From Rhodobacteraceae bacterium LNNU 3342 (GTDB lineage Bacteria; Pseudomonadota; Alphaproteobacteria; Rhodobacterales; Rhodobacteraceae), in the NCBI GenBank assembly GCA_008711135.1, contig VUAW01000020.1, positions 1 through 55,439 on the forward strand: a stretch of DNA of 55,439 nucleotides. Reading direction: 5' to 3'. The translations under genes were made by a program, and so were the position numbers. The notes beneath the pieces were generated by a model. It was not told where the DNA came from, searched no databases, and saw nothing but the letters and a program-made list of their open reading frames with translations. Position 1 is the first letter of the stretch. Each line of letters begins with the position of its first letter. Positions 16,075 through 24,840 of this stretch are shown here, in pieces.

Positions 16075-17499
16075 TCAAAATGCGCGGTCCTGCGCAGCCT
16101 CTAAAGCGGCGAGGAGGCGTTTCTCCTCTCCGTAGTACCGCGCCCGATCCCAGAACGCGGGGCGGACGATCCCGGTGGATCGGTGGCGACCGATGATGTT
16201 GCCCTTGGCATCCTCGCCAGTCATCTCGTAGACGAAAAGGTCCTGAAGGATTGGAACCTCACCCTCCAGCCCAACTACCTCGGTGATATGCGTGATCCGG
16301 CGGGATCCGTCACGAAGCCGCGCCGCCTGCACGATGATGTCAATCGAGGACACCGCCATCTCCCGGATCGTCTTGGAGGGGAGGGTGAACCCGCCCATGG
16401 TGATCATGGACTCAAGCCGCGACAGCGCCTCGCGCGGGGTGTTGGCATGGAGCGTCCCCATCGAGCCGTCATGGCCCGTGTTCATGGCCTGAAGAAGGTC
16501 AAATGCCTCCGGCCCCCGGACTTCGCCCACGATGATACGTTCGGGCCGCATCCGCAGGCAGTTCTTCACCAACTGCCGCATCGTGATCTCGCCCATGCCC
16601 TCAATGTTCGGGGGGCGTGTTTCAAGGCGCACGACATGCGGCTGCTGAAGTTGCAGTTCGGCCGAATCCTCGCAGGTGATGATGCGTTCCTCTGGATCGA
16701 CATAGCCGGTCAGGCAGTTAAGCAGCGTTGTTTTGCCTGATCCCGTCCCGCCCGAGATCAGCACGTTGCATCGGACGCGGCTGATGATCTTCAGCAGTTC
16801 GGCGCCCTCTGGCGTGATGGCCCCGAACTGGACAAGCTGGTCAAGCCGCAGCTTGTCCTTCTTGAACCGCCGGATCGTCAGCGTCGGCCCGTTGAGCGCG
16901 AGCGGCGGCACAATGACGTTCACGCGGCTTCCGTCGGGCAACCGCGCATCGCAGATCGGGCTCGACTCATCGACCCGCCGTCCGACCTGGCTCACAATAC
17001 GCTGGCAGATGTTCAGGAGCTGCGTGTTGTCCCGGAACCGGATGTCGGTCTGGATCGTCCTGCCGCTGACCTCGATGTAGATCGGATCACTACCATTCAC
17101 CATGATGTCAGCAATGTCGTCCCGGGCGAGCAAAGGCTCCAGCGGGCCATAGCCCAGGACGTCGTTGCAGATCTCCTCGACCATCTCATCCTGCGCCGCG
17201 GCAGAGACGACCGCCTTCTTTGCGGCAAGGATATCGCCCGCGATGCTCCGGATCTCCTGCCGCGCTTCCTCGGCTTCCATGAGCGAGAGTTGCGTAACGT
17301 CAATCGCCTCCAGCAGGGCGCTGAATATCTCTTTCTTGAGGTCATAGTAGACGGCAGGCCGATCCGGAGCCGGCTTCCGCTTCTCCTCAACCGACGCCGG
17401 TTCCGGCTCTTTGGGAACGGCGGCAAGATGCGTCACCTGCGGCACCGGCTGCGCCGGTGCTACTTTCAGGGGGTTGAGGCTGTCTCTCTTGCCGAACAT
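16075..17499 (-). CDS. cpaF: Flp pilus assembly ATPase CpaF (TadA)
   Basis: This 474-residue secretion ATPase powers pilin polymerisation. An N-terminal proline-rich stretch (to about 50) leads to the helical domain (residues 55-140, ending [22 protein letters not shown]). The RecA-like core has Walker [10 protein letters not shown] at 250-258, an Asp box beginning [22 protein letters not shown], a Walker B/Glu segment [38 protein letters not shown], and [12 protein letters not shown]. Motifs and length are normal for CpaF. GGAAG stands about eight bases before ATG 17499. It follows cpaE after about 100 bases. Confidence 0.95.
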   Translation of the reverse strand: MFGKRDSLNPLKVAPAQPVPQVTHLAAVPKEPEPASVEEKRKPAPDRPAVYYDLKKEIFSALLEAIDVTQLSLMEAEEARQEIRSIAGDILAAKKAVVSAAAQDEMVEEICNDVLGYGPLEPLLARDDIADIMVNGSDPIYIEVSGRTIQTDIRFRDNTQLLNICQRIVSQVGRRVDESSPICDARLPDGSRVNVIVPPLALNGPTLTIRRFKKDKLRLDQLVQFGAITPEGAELLKIISRVRCNVLISGGTGSGKTTLLNCLTGYVDPEERIITCEDSAELQLQQPHVVRLETRPPNIEGMGEITMRQLVKNCLRMRPERIIVGEVRGPEAFDLLQAMNTGHDGSMGTLHANTPREALSRLESMITMGGFTLPSKTIREMAVSSIDIIVQAARLRDGSRRITHITEVVGLEGEVPILQDLFVYEMTGEDAKGNIIGRHRSTGIVRPAFWDRARYYGEEKRLLAALEAAQDRAF

Positions 17500-17601
17500 C
17501 TATTGATCTTCCTTTTCAAGAAGGGGATCGCGCATGTCCCTTTCCTGCTTACACAAAGGGTTGCGTCCCCTGCGCCCCCAGTCGAGCTGAGTGACCGGCG
17601 T

Positions 17602-18921
17602 TCAGCGCCCGCCACGCCAGTTGAATAACCGGCGGGGCTTGGGGCCGGGTGCCTTGCCACCCAGTTCCTGCGCCAGCTGCATAAGGGGCTTACCGCCTTT
17701 CGCAGAAATCTCCGCGACCATCTGGCCGCCGTTTGCCGACCGGCTGAAGAGCACCGGCGCAAACCCAACCTTTGCAGCTACAGGCACCTCAAGCGTGGCG
17801 GCGAATTGATCAGCCTTGATCTCTGCCCGCTTCGGAACCCCGATCCGGTTCAGCACGAGCCGCGGATCGGCGTCATTCGGCCGCGCGGCCTTCAGAAGAT
17901 CGAACAGCATCCGCACGTTCCTCAGGTTCGCGAGGTCCGGTTCCGCCGTGACGACCACCTCATCAGCCGAAAGAAGGGCCTGACGCACCCACGGCGACCA
18001 TTCGTGCGGCAAATCAAGCACGACGAAGGGAAACGTCGCGCGCGCACGGTCCAGGATCCTGTCCAGTACCTCCAGCGGCGGCGGGATGACGTCGCGGGAC
18101 GCGGTGGCACCGGCCAGAACGCTCAGGTTCTGGCCGTGCTTGTAAAGGAGCCGCTCTAGTTGGGCGTCGTCCAGGCGTTCGGCAACGGGCAGTTGTTCGG
18201 TGAAACCTATGGCCGCCTGGATGTTGTAGTTCAGCGCGGCAGTTCCGAACTGCAAGTCAAGATCCGCAAGCAGCACCTTCGTGCCGCCTGCTGCAAGTGA
18301 CCATGCGGTGTTCTGCGCAATGGTCGAGGATCCCGTCCCACCCTTCGCCCCGATGAAGGCCAGCACCTTGCCAAGCCGCACCGCCGCATCCTGTGGAAAC
18401 AGCTGCAAGACGACGTTGATCAGCCTCAGCGCATCAATGGGGGCAACAAGGTATTCGGTGATCCCCCGCTCCACCAGCCGGCGGTAAAGCGAGATGTCGT
18501 TGATCCCGCCGACAAGCATCACCTTGGTATTCGTGTCGCAAACCTCTGCCAGCGCGTCGAGCTCAAGGAAAAGGTCATCCCCCTGTGCATCCGTTTCGAT
18601 CACCAGAAGATCGGGCGTGGGATGTGCGGTAAAGAACTGGACGGCCGCCCGCAGGCCGCCCGGGCTGACCGCCACGTCGGCGCGCGAAAGCCTGCGATCC
18701 GCAGCCGCGCCGTTCATCGATGAAGCGAAGTCAGATGTCTCGCAGAAAGCGCCGATAGTGATATAGGGCACCCGACCCCGCGGCTGCTCGGCCGCGTCGT
18801 CAAGGTGCGGCTCCATCGGGACGACCTTTGCTGCTGTTGTATCTTCAACCGGCTTTGGCGTGGCGCCGCGCCCGCGGCCGGTGAAGCTGCTTTCCCTCTC
18901 CTGTTTCTTTGCGTTCATCAT
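17602..18921 (-). CDS. cpaE: Tad pilus localisation protein CpaE (TadZ)
   Basis: This 439-residue protein is the MinD/ParA-like factor that places the Tad machine at the cell pole or membrane. The N-terminal receiver-like domain (about 85-190) includes VIETDAQGDDLFLELDALAEVCDTNTKVMLVGGINDISLYRRLVERGITEYLVAPID. The ATPase domain begins at about 200: LAFIGAKGGTGSSTIAQNTAW carries a deviant Walker A that ends GSST rather than GKST, a known feature of several TadZ/CpaE proteins, and is followed by LLADLDLQFGTAALNYN. The start overlaps the cpaB stop (ATGA), with two adjacent ATGs (18921, 18918). A 100-base gap to cpaF contains no clear terminator. Confidence 0.92.
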   Translation of the reverse strand: MMNAKKQERESSFTGRGRGATPKPVEDTTAAKVVPMEPHLDDAAEQPRGRVPYITIGAFCETSDFASSMNGAAADRRLSRADVAVSPGGLRAAVQFFTAHPTPDLLVIETDAQGDDLFLELDALAEVCDTNTKVMLVGGINDISLYRRLVERGITEYLVAPIDALRLINVVLQLFPQDAAVRLGKVLAFIGAKGGTGSSTIAQNTAWSLAAGGTKVLLADLDLQFGTAALNYNIQAAIGFTEQLPVAERLDDAQLERLLYKHGQNLSVLAGATASRDVIPPPLEVLDRILDRARATFPFVVLDLPHEWSPWVRQALLSADEVVVTAEPDLANLRNVRMLFDLLKAARPNDADPRLVLNRIGVPKRAEIKADQFAATLEVPVAAKVGFAPVLFSRSANGGQMVAEISAKGGKPLMQLAQELGGKAPGPKPRRLFNWRGGR

Positions 18922-19688
18922 CGGCTCAACTCGACTGTTTCCTGCTGAACCCCGCGAAATACCCGTATCGGCTTTGCGATGCGGGCCTGAACCGGCGCTT
19001 CGGCGACCGGCTCGTCCACCTCGTTGAACGAACGAAGCGCAAGCGCGATGGAGCCAGAGGCCTCGGCCGCAACAAGTGTCTCAGTCTCTTCTGGCGTCAG
19101 CTCCAGCGTGGCCGTCTTGCCCACGACGGACCCCGTGTCGTTGTCGATCATTTGGTCGATCGCCAGAACCCTGACCTTGCGCAGGATGGCGCGGCTGCTG
19201 GCGGCGCTCTGTCCGTCCGCGCCTTGCCGAACAACTGTGTGGAGCACGTCCACCTGATCATTCGGAAGAATGAAGCCGCCAGCAGTGTTGTCGGCGCTGA
19301 TCCTGACGGCGACGGCCCGCTTGCCGGAAGTCAGCATGACTGAAAGAAGCCCTGCATCGCCTGCGACGAGCTTGCCCGGATGGACCGGTTCACCTGTCAT
19401 GATAGCGCTGCGCGCAGCCATGCCGACCAGCTCCTCTGCCGCGTCGGGCTGCGCCGCCTGCGTGATGTAGGTGGGAATCAGCGCATCCTGCGGCCAGGGC
19501 TGCCAGCGCAGGGCGGCGGGTTCAATCCTCACGCCGGGAACGATATCGGCGGCGGCTACCAGAACATGCTCCACTGGCGCCGCGACCGCTGTCCCGGCAT
19601 CAGCCGTGATAGGATCGGACCCAGCCGACAGCCACGCGGCAGCCCCGCCGCTCATCAGCGCCAAGGAAAAGATCGCCTTGCGTAGCAT
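18918..19688 (-). CDS. cpaB: Flp pilus assembly protein CpaB (RcpC)
   Basis: This 256-residue protein has an N-terminal membrane segment (MLRKAIFSLALMSGGAAAWLSAG), then an SAF domain (VEHVLVAAADIVPGVRIEPAALRWQPWPQD, ARSAIMTGEPVHPGKLVAGDAGLLSVMLTSGKRAVAVRIS) and NTAGGFILPNDQVDVLHTV, the CpaB core. SAF domains bind carbohydrate, and CpaB is thought to link the secretin with the periplasm or peptidoglycan. I start at ATG 19688 because AAGGAT lies six bases upstream; the open frame to 19721 has no better site. cpaE overlaps its stop by four bases, and cpaA lies 64 bases upstream. Confidence 0.92.
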   Translation of the reverse strand: MLRKAIFSLALMSGGAAAWLSAGSDPITADAGTAVAAPVEHVLVAAADIVPGVRIEPAALRWQPWPQDALIPTYITQAAQPDAAEELVGMAARSAIMTGEPVHPGKLVAGDAGLLSVMLTSGKRAVAVRISADNTAGGFILPNDQVDVLHTVVRQGADGQSAASSRAILRKVRVLAIDQMIDNDTGSVVGKTATLELTPEETETLVAAEASGSIALALRSFNEVDEPVAEAPVQARIAKPIRVFRGVQQETVELSR

Positions 19689-19751
19689 GTTTGTATCCTT
19701 CTTGACCGGCGCGCGGCCCATTTGAAACGCCCCGGCCCAAAACCTGCTGGG

Positions 19752-20261
19752 TCAGAGCAGGGCGCTGACCCAAGGCGTTTTCCAATAAACAAGGACACCG
19801 GCAGCGGCGATCGCCACCCCATAGGGAACGCCCGCATCGCGTTGGTGAAGCCTCGAAACCCACTCCCGCGCTTGCCATGATGCCGGCAGGCGTACCGAAC
19901 GGAAGATCAGGACAAGCAACGTCAGGATTGCGCCAAAGATCGACGTGTAGAAGATGAACGGCGCCACATTCGCAGCACCCAGCCAAAGCGCCGCAACGGT
20001 CAGAAGCTTCACATCACCCCCACCCATCCAGCGAAGGGCAAAGGCAACAAGACCCAGCGCAAAGACTAAACCCGACGCCGCAGCCGCCCAGGCAACCTCT
20101 GGCAGCGTGATCCCCGCGATTGGAACGGCGGCGAGGTATCCGATAAATAGCAGCAGGATAAGGCGATTAGGGATCTTCATCGTCCTGAGATCTCTGATGC
20201 CCGCGCACATCATTACGGCTGGATAGAAGAGCAAAGCAATTATGGCCAAAATACCTATCAT
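19752..20261 (-). CDS. cpaA: prepilin peptidase CpaA (TadV), A24 family
   Basis: This 169-residue polytopic membrane protein is mostly hydrophobic. It has the two catalytic aspartates of A24 peptidases: D24 in GIRDLRTMKIPN and D83 in MGGGDVKLL. It cleaves the Flp pilin before its hydrophobic stretch and probably also processes the TadE-like proteins. The small size, with no N-methyltransferase domain, is normal for CpaA/TadV. It follows flp across an 83-base gap that contains a strong hairpin, so its transcription may be read-through from the flp promoter. Confidence 0.92.
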   Translation of the reverse strand: MIGILAIIALLFYPAVMMCAGIRDLRTMKIPNRLILLLFIGYLAAVPIAGITLPEVAWAAAASGLVFALGLVAFALRWMGGGDVKLLTVAALWLGAANVAPFIFYTSIFGAILTLLVLIFRSVRLPASWQAREWVSRLHQRDAGVPYGVAIAAAGVLVYWKTPWVSALL

Positions 20262-20292
20262 GCCAAGACCGCCTTGCCTGCGACCGGGATAG

Positions 20293-20316
20293 CTGGCGGG
20301 TTGAAAAACCCGCCAG
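20293..20316 (-). terminator. 10-bp hairpin between flp and cpaA
   Basis: CTGGCGGGTT (20293-20302), a GAAA loop, and AACCCGCCAG (20307-20316) form a perfect 10-bp stem, about 28 bases after the flp stop. No T-run follows on the minus strand. It is likely an attenuator or a 3'-end stabiliser that makes flp mRNA far more abundant than the downstream assembly genes. Confidence 0.65.
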
Positions 20317-20344
20317 AAGTCTCAGGCCCAGCGTTTATCTAGGC

Positions 20345-20524
20345 TTAGTAAGCTCTGGGTGCAGTAAGTTCGGTGCCGACATTTCCGAACAAGGTGCTTA
20401 GGTCTCCGCCCAACGTAACTAGCACAGTAACGAGGCCGACCGCGATCAGGGCGGCGATCAAGCCATACTCAATAGCGGTGGCGCCGGATTCGTCTTCAGT
20501 GAAACGAGAAAGAAGATTTTTCAT
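20345..20524 (-). CDS. flp: Flp-family type IVb major pilin
   Basis: This 59-residue pilin has a short charged leader (MKNLLSRFTEDESG), then ATAIEYGLIAALIAVGLVTVLVTLGGDLSTLFGNV. The cleavage site is after G14; Glu19-Tyr20 form the Flp E-Y motif within the hydrophobic helix. This is the pilus building block, processed by CpaA and polymerised by CpaF/TadB/TadC. I start at ATG 20524 with GGAATATCAGCA upstream. The longer frame to 20551 would add a non-pilin stretch. It is the first gene of the minus-strand Tad run. Confidence 0.95.
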   Translation of the reverse strand: MKNLLSRFTEDESGATAIEYGLIAALIAVGLVTVLVTLGGDLSTLFGNVGTELTAPRAY

Positions 20525-21270
20525 TGCTGATATTCCATGTTTGCAGTGCAAGATTGGCCGACGCCATTTCTGCTGAATGAGCTTCGGAAGACAGGGACGC
20601 CGATCTATGCCTGCGTCAGAATCATGTATAAACCGGTAACTAATGTGAGTCCGCTATTAGGAAAAATTGTCAGTAAATTTCCAAAGGGACAGACGAATGA
20701 TGATTTTGACGACCTGACACCGCTTCCACCGACAAATCGAGGCTCGGCCGCTATAGCCGATGAGGCAGCGAATGGCCAAAGAGGATGCCTATGGACATTC
20801 CTCCGGCGCATAATTCGCAGGAGCGGCCTTTACCACCGAGATCCAGCTTCGCCCGCCATTACAAGGACTCGTCGCCGGGCGACACCGGCTCATGGTGGCC
20901 GGCATAACCATTAACAGGCCCGAAGCCAATCTACGGCCTGCTCTGCCCCATTGCCCTGAATTACTGAACGATCCGGACACTCCCGGCGCCTCTTGTTTTG
21001 AACTGGAACAGACAGACGACAGTTGATACGGCCATGCGTTAATCTGTTCCCGTCAGACCTACCTATGGCTCCAAGCTTCAGCCTCGCTCCACGCCATCCC
21101 GCTGCTTCAGAATCGCGAGCCCCAAGACGCCACGCGCATTTATTAACCCAGCGTTAACCAGTTTTCCGTAAACCGTTAACAATCAGGCTGCCGCGGGTAT
21201 AGATCTGACAGCGCTGCCGGTCGTTTTACTTCCCCTTGGGTCATCAGCGGGAACATACAGGTTTTTCTAC
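20525..21270. other. long divergent control region of the Tad locus
   Basis: This 746-base non-coding stretch lies between flp and the divergent tadE pair. Frames within it are short and without motifs. The right end is AT-rich and holds a CtrA-type box (21143-21157) and an additional TTAAC at 21176. A homogeneous regulatory gap this long is unusual in a compact plasmid; a small RNA is possible, but nothing shows it directly. Confidence 0.5.
21143..21158 (+). promoter_or_regulatory. CtrA-type binding site
   Basis: TTAACCCAGCGTTAAC matches the CtrA consensus TTAA-N7-TTAAC exactly: TTAA at 21143-21146, seven bases, then TTAAC at 21154-21158. It lies 113 bases before the first TadE-like gene, a sensible promoter distance. 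CtrA controls motility and surface functions in many alphaproteobacteria. This is a match by eye, not a tested site. Confidence 0.6.
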
Positions 21271-21780
21271 ATGCCTATCAGGTTGATTAGACTAAACCGC
21301 TGCTTCTGGCTTCCCCCTTGGCAAAGAATCACGGCAGTCTGGCGGGCGGATCATGGCGTTTCAGCTATCGAGTTTGCGCTTCTGGCGCCGGTTCTGATAA
21401 TCGCTCTTCTGGGGACAGTTGATGTGGGCCGTGCGCTGACGGAGCAAATGACCATCAGTTCGGCGTTACGTTCCGGTGCTCAGACCGCCATTGCAGGTGG
21501 AGATGTCGTTGCCGTGGAGCGGATACTGCGCGCGGCTGCATCTAAGAACTTCACATTGGCCGCTCGCGGGGCGAAGGGCGACGCTGCTACTTTGTCAATC
21601 GATGTAAGACCTATGTACGCTTGTCCTGACAACCCCCAAACTGAAGTCGGTTATTCCACTACCTGCGCAGGTCCGACGTCAACAGCCATCTATTATACGC
21701 TGACTGCCGAGAAGACGTTCGCGGGCATCTTCCTTCCCGACATCCCGCTTGGGCGTACGCTCCAGGTGCAAGTGCGATGA
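21271..21780 (+). CDS. TadE-like pseudopilin (first of two)
   Basis: This 169-residue protein shows the TadE signature: a basic leader, then GVSAIEFALLAPVLIIALLGTVDVGRALTEQMTISSALRSGAQTAIAGGD, with the G-V-S-A-I-E-F processing motif at about residues 30-36. TadE proteins are processed by the prepilin peptidase and support Flp pilus assembly. Two Cys in the periplasmic part (ACPDNPQ and STTCAG) could form a disulfide. It is divergent from the main Tad run and overlaps the second TadE-like gene (ATGA at 21777-21780). The CtrA-type box lies upstream. Confidence 0.85.
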   Translation: MPIRLIRLNRCFWLPPWQRITAVWRADHGVSAIEFALLAPVLIIALLGTVDVGRALTEQMTISSALRSGAQTAIAGGDVVAVERILRAAASKNFTLAARGAKGDAATLSIDVRPMYACPDNPQTEVGYSTTCAGPTSTAIYYTLTAEKTFAGIFLPDIPLGRTLQVQVR

Positions 21781-22172
21781 TCAACGGTGGGCAGTTCCTC
21801 CGCTTGATCCGCTGCACTTCCGGGGTGGCAGCAATTGAGTTCGCGATGATCGGTCTCCTTTTGATCACCCTCCTTATTGGCACCTTTGAATTGGGCCGGG
21901 CGCTATTCATCCGCAATCAGCTGGCGTTTGCCGCAGACATCGCCACGCGGCAAATCCTGATAAATCCAGCCGTGACGGAAAGTCATCTCGAAGCCATCAT
22001 CCGGGATGCTATCACCTTCGCGGACGACGATTTGCACGTGGAACTCGGCTCGCAGTCTCTCGACGGGATCTCATTCAGGACCATAAGTATCCGCCAGCCT
22101 GTGATGCTCTTGGTGCCTGACCTTCAGCAGACAATCGATCTAACGGTAGAGCGACAGGTCCCGCTCCGGTGA
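21777..22172 (+). CDS. TadE-like pseudopilin (second of two)
   Basis: This 131-residue protein also has a TadE-type N terminus: SGVAAIEFAMIGLLLITLLIGTFELGRALFIRNQLAFAADIATRQILI, with G-V-A-A-I-E-F at about residues 16-22. The C-terminal part is a short beta-rich periplasmic region. It is translationally coupled to the first TadE-like gene. Two small pseudopilins in tandem match the TadE/TadF pair of other Tad loci. This one could play the TadF role, but sequence alone does not separate the two. Confidence 0.83.
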   Translation: MINGGQFLRLIRCTSGVAAIEFAMIGLLLITLLIGTFELGRALFIRNQLAFAADIATRQILINPAVTESHLEAIIRDAITFADDDLHVELGSQSLDGISFRTISIRQPVMLLVPDLQQTIDLTVERQVPLR

Positions 22173-22401
22173 TGGCTTAGCTGGATCTATGACCTGCTTA
22201 TGTTTAGAGAGCAGGATCTGGCTCGACCTCCGCTGTCCCGAGCGCAATCAACGATCTCATGAACACAGCGTCGGCGGAGTTGGAGTCGCAGTTCTGTCTA
22301 TCATAAGGGATATTACCCGCTCCACCCGCTTGGGGTCATGTTGATGGCGCTCCCCCCTCTATTCTGGACGCGCTCAGCGCTCGCCTTGGGCACAAAAGCG
22401 A

Positions 22402-22854
22402 TCACTTGCGAAAGAAGTGCTGTTCGCCAACGAGCACTTCGGACTCGAAACCGTGCGATTCTGATCCGCTGGGATGAACTGTTGAAACAAGGCCTGTGAG
22501 GGAAGTGGTGGCACCCGAATTCGCCGTGGCGCCACCGAACCCGTTGCCGTAGTTCGCGTTCGATTCGGGCGAAGGATCGGTGTTGGCTCTGTTCGTGACT
22601 GCCGTCGCATTGGCAACAGCCGCATGCGCACCGCTTGCTGAGGCTAGCGCGAGCGACGCCAGCCCCGTCTGGGCGCCAAGGTCAAAGCCGGCACCGGCTC
22701 CGAAGGTCGAGCCTGCAAGCGTACCGCTATGGAAGGTTGCCCCCATCGAGACGGCGATGGCGGGCGCAACCTCGCTAGTTTGGGCCGCGCCACATAGGGG
22801 CATCATAAGCGAAACCGCCAGCGCACCACTGGCTGAGAACTTTGCTCTATTCAT
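22402..22854 (-). CDS. exported low-complexity Ala/Gly/Ser-rich protein
   Basis: This 150-residue protein belongs to no family I recognise. It begins with a clear signal peptide (MNRAKFSASGALAVSLMMPLCGAAQ) and GAGGAA lies four bases before ATG 22854, so it is probably real. The mature part is rich in Ala, Gly, Ser and Thr, with repeated short turns (SGTLAGSTFGAGAGFDLGAQTGLASLALASASGAHAA, later NYGNGFGGATANSGATTS), and ends GEQHFFRK. It has no Cys after the signal and no transmembrane strand pattern I can assign. It lies 230 bases past the TadE pair, on the opposite strand. A surface or matrix role is a guess. Confidence 0.6.
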   Translation of the reverse strand: MNRAKFSASGALAVSLMMPLCGAAQTSEVAPAIAVSMGATFHSGTLAGSTFGAGAGFDLGAQTGLASLALASASGAHAAVANATAVTNRANTDPSPESNANYGNGFGGATANSGATTSLTGLVSTVHPSGSESHGFESEVLVGEQHFFRK

Positions 22855-23270
22855 GTCGTTCCTCGTGACTCAGATTGCGTCGCTTCATGTAGGGAAGAAG
22901 CCAGTCTAGGAATCACTATTTCTTGCGGTTGATGGGCGCAACGTTGCAATACTTAAAGTCGTAGCCTTACGCGCTGCTGCGTCTGCTCAAGGAAGCGGCG
23001 ATCGAACGGCGTTTCGGAGATGGTGCCAGCCCGTGAGCATTATCTTCCTGCTGAAAGAGGCGCGGCGTCACCGGACAATTGCAGTTCTGAGACTGCATCT
23101 TGCGCAGCCGGACCAATCAGTTCGCAGGGGAGACAACGACAGGCTGCAGCTTGATGATTTTGCTACCGGTGACATCTCCTTGGCCAACTCACTCGCACGG
23201 GAAGCAAGAACGGTCTGGGGGGTGATGGGGCCGTCGCTGACGATCCTTGCGTGCCCTCCGACGATGCTCG
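22855..23270. other. intergenic region before the rha relics
   Basis: These 416 bases show no supported gene. Minus-strand frames continue out of the rhaI relic but lose homology near 23280. No promoter or repeat stands out. Confidence 0.4.
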
Positions 23271-23274
23271 CCAC

Positions 23275-23725
23275 GGCAGGGCGCGCGACGGCCACTTTGG
23301 CGCGGCAGCCTGCGCGGCAGTAGGTGCCAACGAGGTCGATGGCGGCGTCCTTCCGCCGCCGCGCCATTACCAGGACCGGCTCAACATCCGTACGGCAGGC
23401 ACCCGCAACGTGGCCGAGGCGCTCAGGCGTCGCTCCCCTCTTGGTACCCAGCCAGTGCCGCCCGATCAACAGGGTTCGCTTGCACATAAGCACGCTGGAT
23501 CTCCATGGCCAAAACCATCAGGCTCTCGATCGGGTCGGTGACGTTTTGGCTCTGGCCGATCATGTGGGCGAGGTTCAGTCCGGACGTATTTTCCAGTTCC
23601 ACCAGCTCGTTGAAGACAAGGAACAGCCGGTAGGGTTCATTTGTGCCTGCATCCAGATTATCGCCCCCATACTTGGACGCGTTGAAGTGAAAGCCGCCAA
23701 GCTTGTCAGCTCGAACCAGCCGCGC
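23275..23725 (-). pseudogene. rhaI: L-rhamnose isomerase relic
   Basis: Two minus-strand frames together give the C-terminal half of the Pseudomonas/rhizobial-type L-rhamnose isomerase. The first reads DKLGGFHFNASKYGGDNLDAG, then PYRLFLVFNELVELE and IQRAYVQANPVDRAALAGYQ, and ends at a stop at 23423. The second continues with ACRTDVEPVLVMARRRKDAAIDLVGTYCRAGCRAKVAVARPAVA. The frameshift between them lies near 23425-23450. The N-terminal half, with most metal ligands, is missing: the sequence joins the rhaD relic directly at about 23725. The enzyme would interconvert L-rhamnose and L-rhamnulose, but this copy is dead. Confidence 0.75.
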
Positions 23726-23739
23726 ATCGACCGGTTTCC

Positions 23740-24516
23740 TCGGCCTTGACGCGCAGGTTGGCCGGATCAGCGGTTTCATAGGATGTGGAGTAGTTCGCCT
23801 CGGCGATATCCTCTGGCAAGCGCAAACGCTTCAACAGGCTGCGCGGGCGGTACTCCTCCGGCCCGTACTTGTCTGTCTGGTAAGTTAAGGCACGCTGGTC
23901 CAGCCACTCGCCCGACCAGATGCGCGCTCCGCGCAGCGCGGTGTTAAGGGTTACCACGTTGCCGCAGATGCCACGCGGCGCCCCTTCCAGCGCGAGGCAG
24001 TGCGCAAGATGGATTTCCGATGCCTTGGTGGTGCAATAGGCCCAGGCGTCCAGCGATGCCGCCAGCCCGTTCTTCGACGCAACGAAGACAATCAACCTGC
24101 CAATGCCCTGTCGTTTCAGCAGCTTGAAGGCCTTGCAGGACGCAAGGAAGTAGCACGTAGAAAGGATCGACTTGTTGCGGTTCCACAGCTCCAGCGTCGT
24201 CTCTTCGACCGGCCCGTAGAAGCGATGTCGGCGTTCGACACGACGATGTCCACGCCGCCGAGCTGCACGCGAGCGCGTCATAGGCGGCGGCGACGGCGCG
24301 TCTATCAGTCACAATCATCGTGCAGGCCTGCACCACATCAGGGCCGAACTGCTTGGCAAATCCTGCGCGCACCTCCTCAACCGCTGCTGCGTCGACATCA
24401 GCAAGCCTGACGCACGTGCCCCCGACCAAGTAGCGCGCCGCCGCGGCCACGCCGATGTCGCCGGCGCCGCCGGTGATCACCGCGACGCGGCCGGCAAGGT
24501 TCTCCCGCTTGGGCAT
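23740..24516 (-). pseudogene. rhaD: RhaD (aldolase/dehydrogenase) C-terminal relic
   Basis: These frames match the short-chain dehydrogenase half of the bifunctional rhamnulose-1-phosphate aldolase / lactaldehyde dehydrogenase used by rhizobia. The upper frame has LAGRVAVITGGAGDIGVAAAARYL, an NAD-binding motif, to about 24285. A frameshift leads to VEETTLELWNRNKSILSTCYFL, IVFVASKNGLAASLDAWAYCTTKASEIHLAHCLALEGAPRGI and RGARIWSGEWLDQR. YCTTK keeps the catalytic Tyr-x3-Lys of the family. The N-terminal class II aldolase domain is absent and the C-terminus is cut. It lies directly upstream of rhaI, as in functional rhaDI pairs. Confidence 0.8.
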
Positions 24517-24599
24517 CCGCCGAAGCCTGGCTGCCTCAAGCAGTCAGTGTTCAATGTCGAAAGCTCCCTGCTCCGGCAGGCCTCGGTAGGTGCTGACGG

Positions 24600-24640
24600 A
24601 GGACAGGCTTGCTCGAAATCCGCGACGTCGCCTTTTCCTA
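24600..24640 (+). pseudogene. rhaT: possible RhaT (ABC ATPase) start relic
   Basis: A short plus-strand frame reads LLEIRDVAFS and then hits a stop. That resembles the first residues of sugar ABC ATPases such as RhaT. It lies where rhaT belongs, directly before the rhaP relic. It is too short to be sure on its own and is listed because gene order supports it. Confidence 0.3.
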
Positions 24641-24816
24641 GGTTGCGCTGGGGTTTGAACTCGACGTGGTGGCCACCTACGTGATCGGCGGTATGTTCAT
24701 AGCAAGGGGAATTGGCACCGTCAGGGGCACGGTGCGCGGCGATCCTGCTAGCCGTGGCGCTGAACGGCCGCGCGGAACACCGCCGGGGTCGCATCATCCT
24801 CAGTTCCGCCGAATAG
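24640..24816 (+). pseudogene. rhaP: RhaP (sugar ABC permease) C-terminal relic
   Basis: The frame gives FELDVVATYVIGGMFIARGIGTVRGTVRG, the end of ribose/rhamnose-type permeases (usually ELDVVATVVIGGTSIAGGIGTVRGTVLG). A frameshift follows, then ILLAVALNGRAEHRRG and a stop at 24814, the normal C-terminal tail. The middle of the C-terminal region and the whole N-terminal membrane part are deleted. It is followed closely by the rhaQ relic. Confidence 0.65.
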
Positions 24817-24840
24817 GCACTAGCTACTGGAGCACCGGGA

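Noticed and set aside
20537-20914. 125-codon frame in the flp/tadE gap
   Set aside because: It begins inside the flp upstream region, has mixed amino-acid composition and no motif or ribosome-binding site; treated as non-coding.
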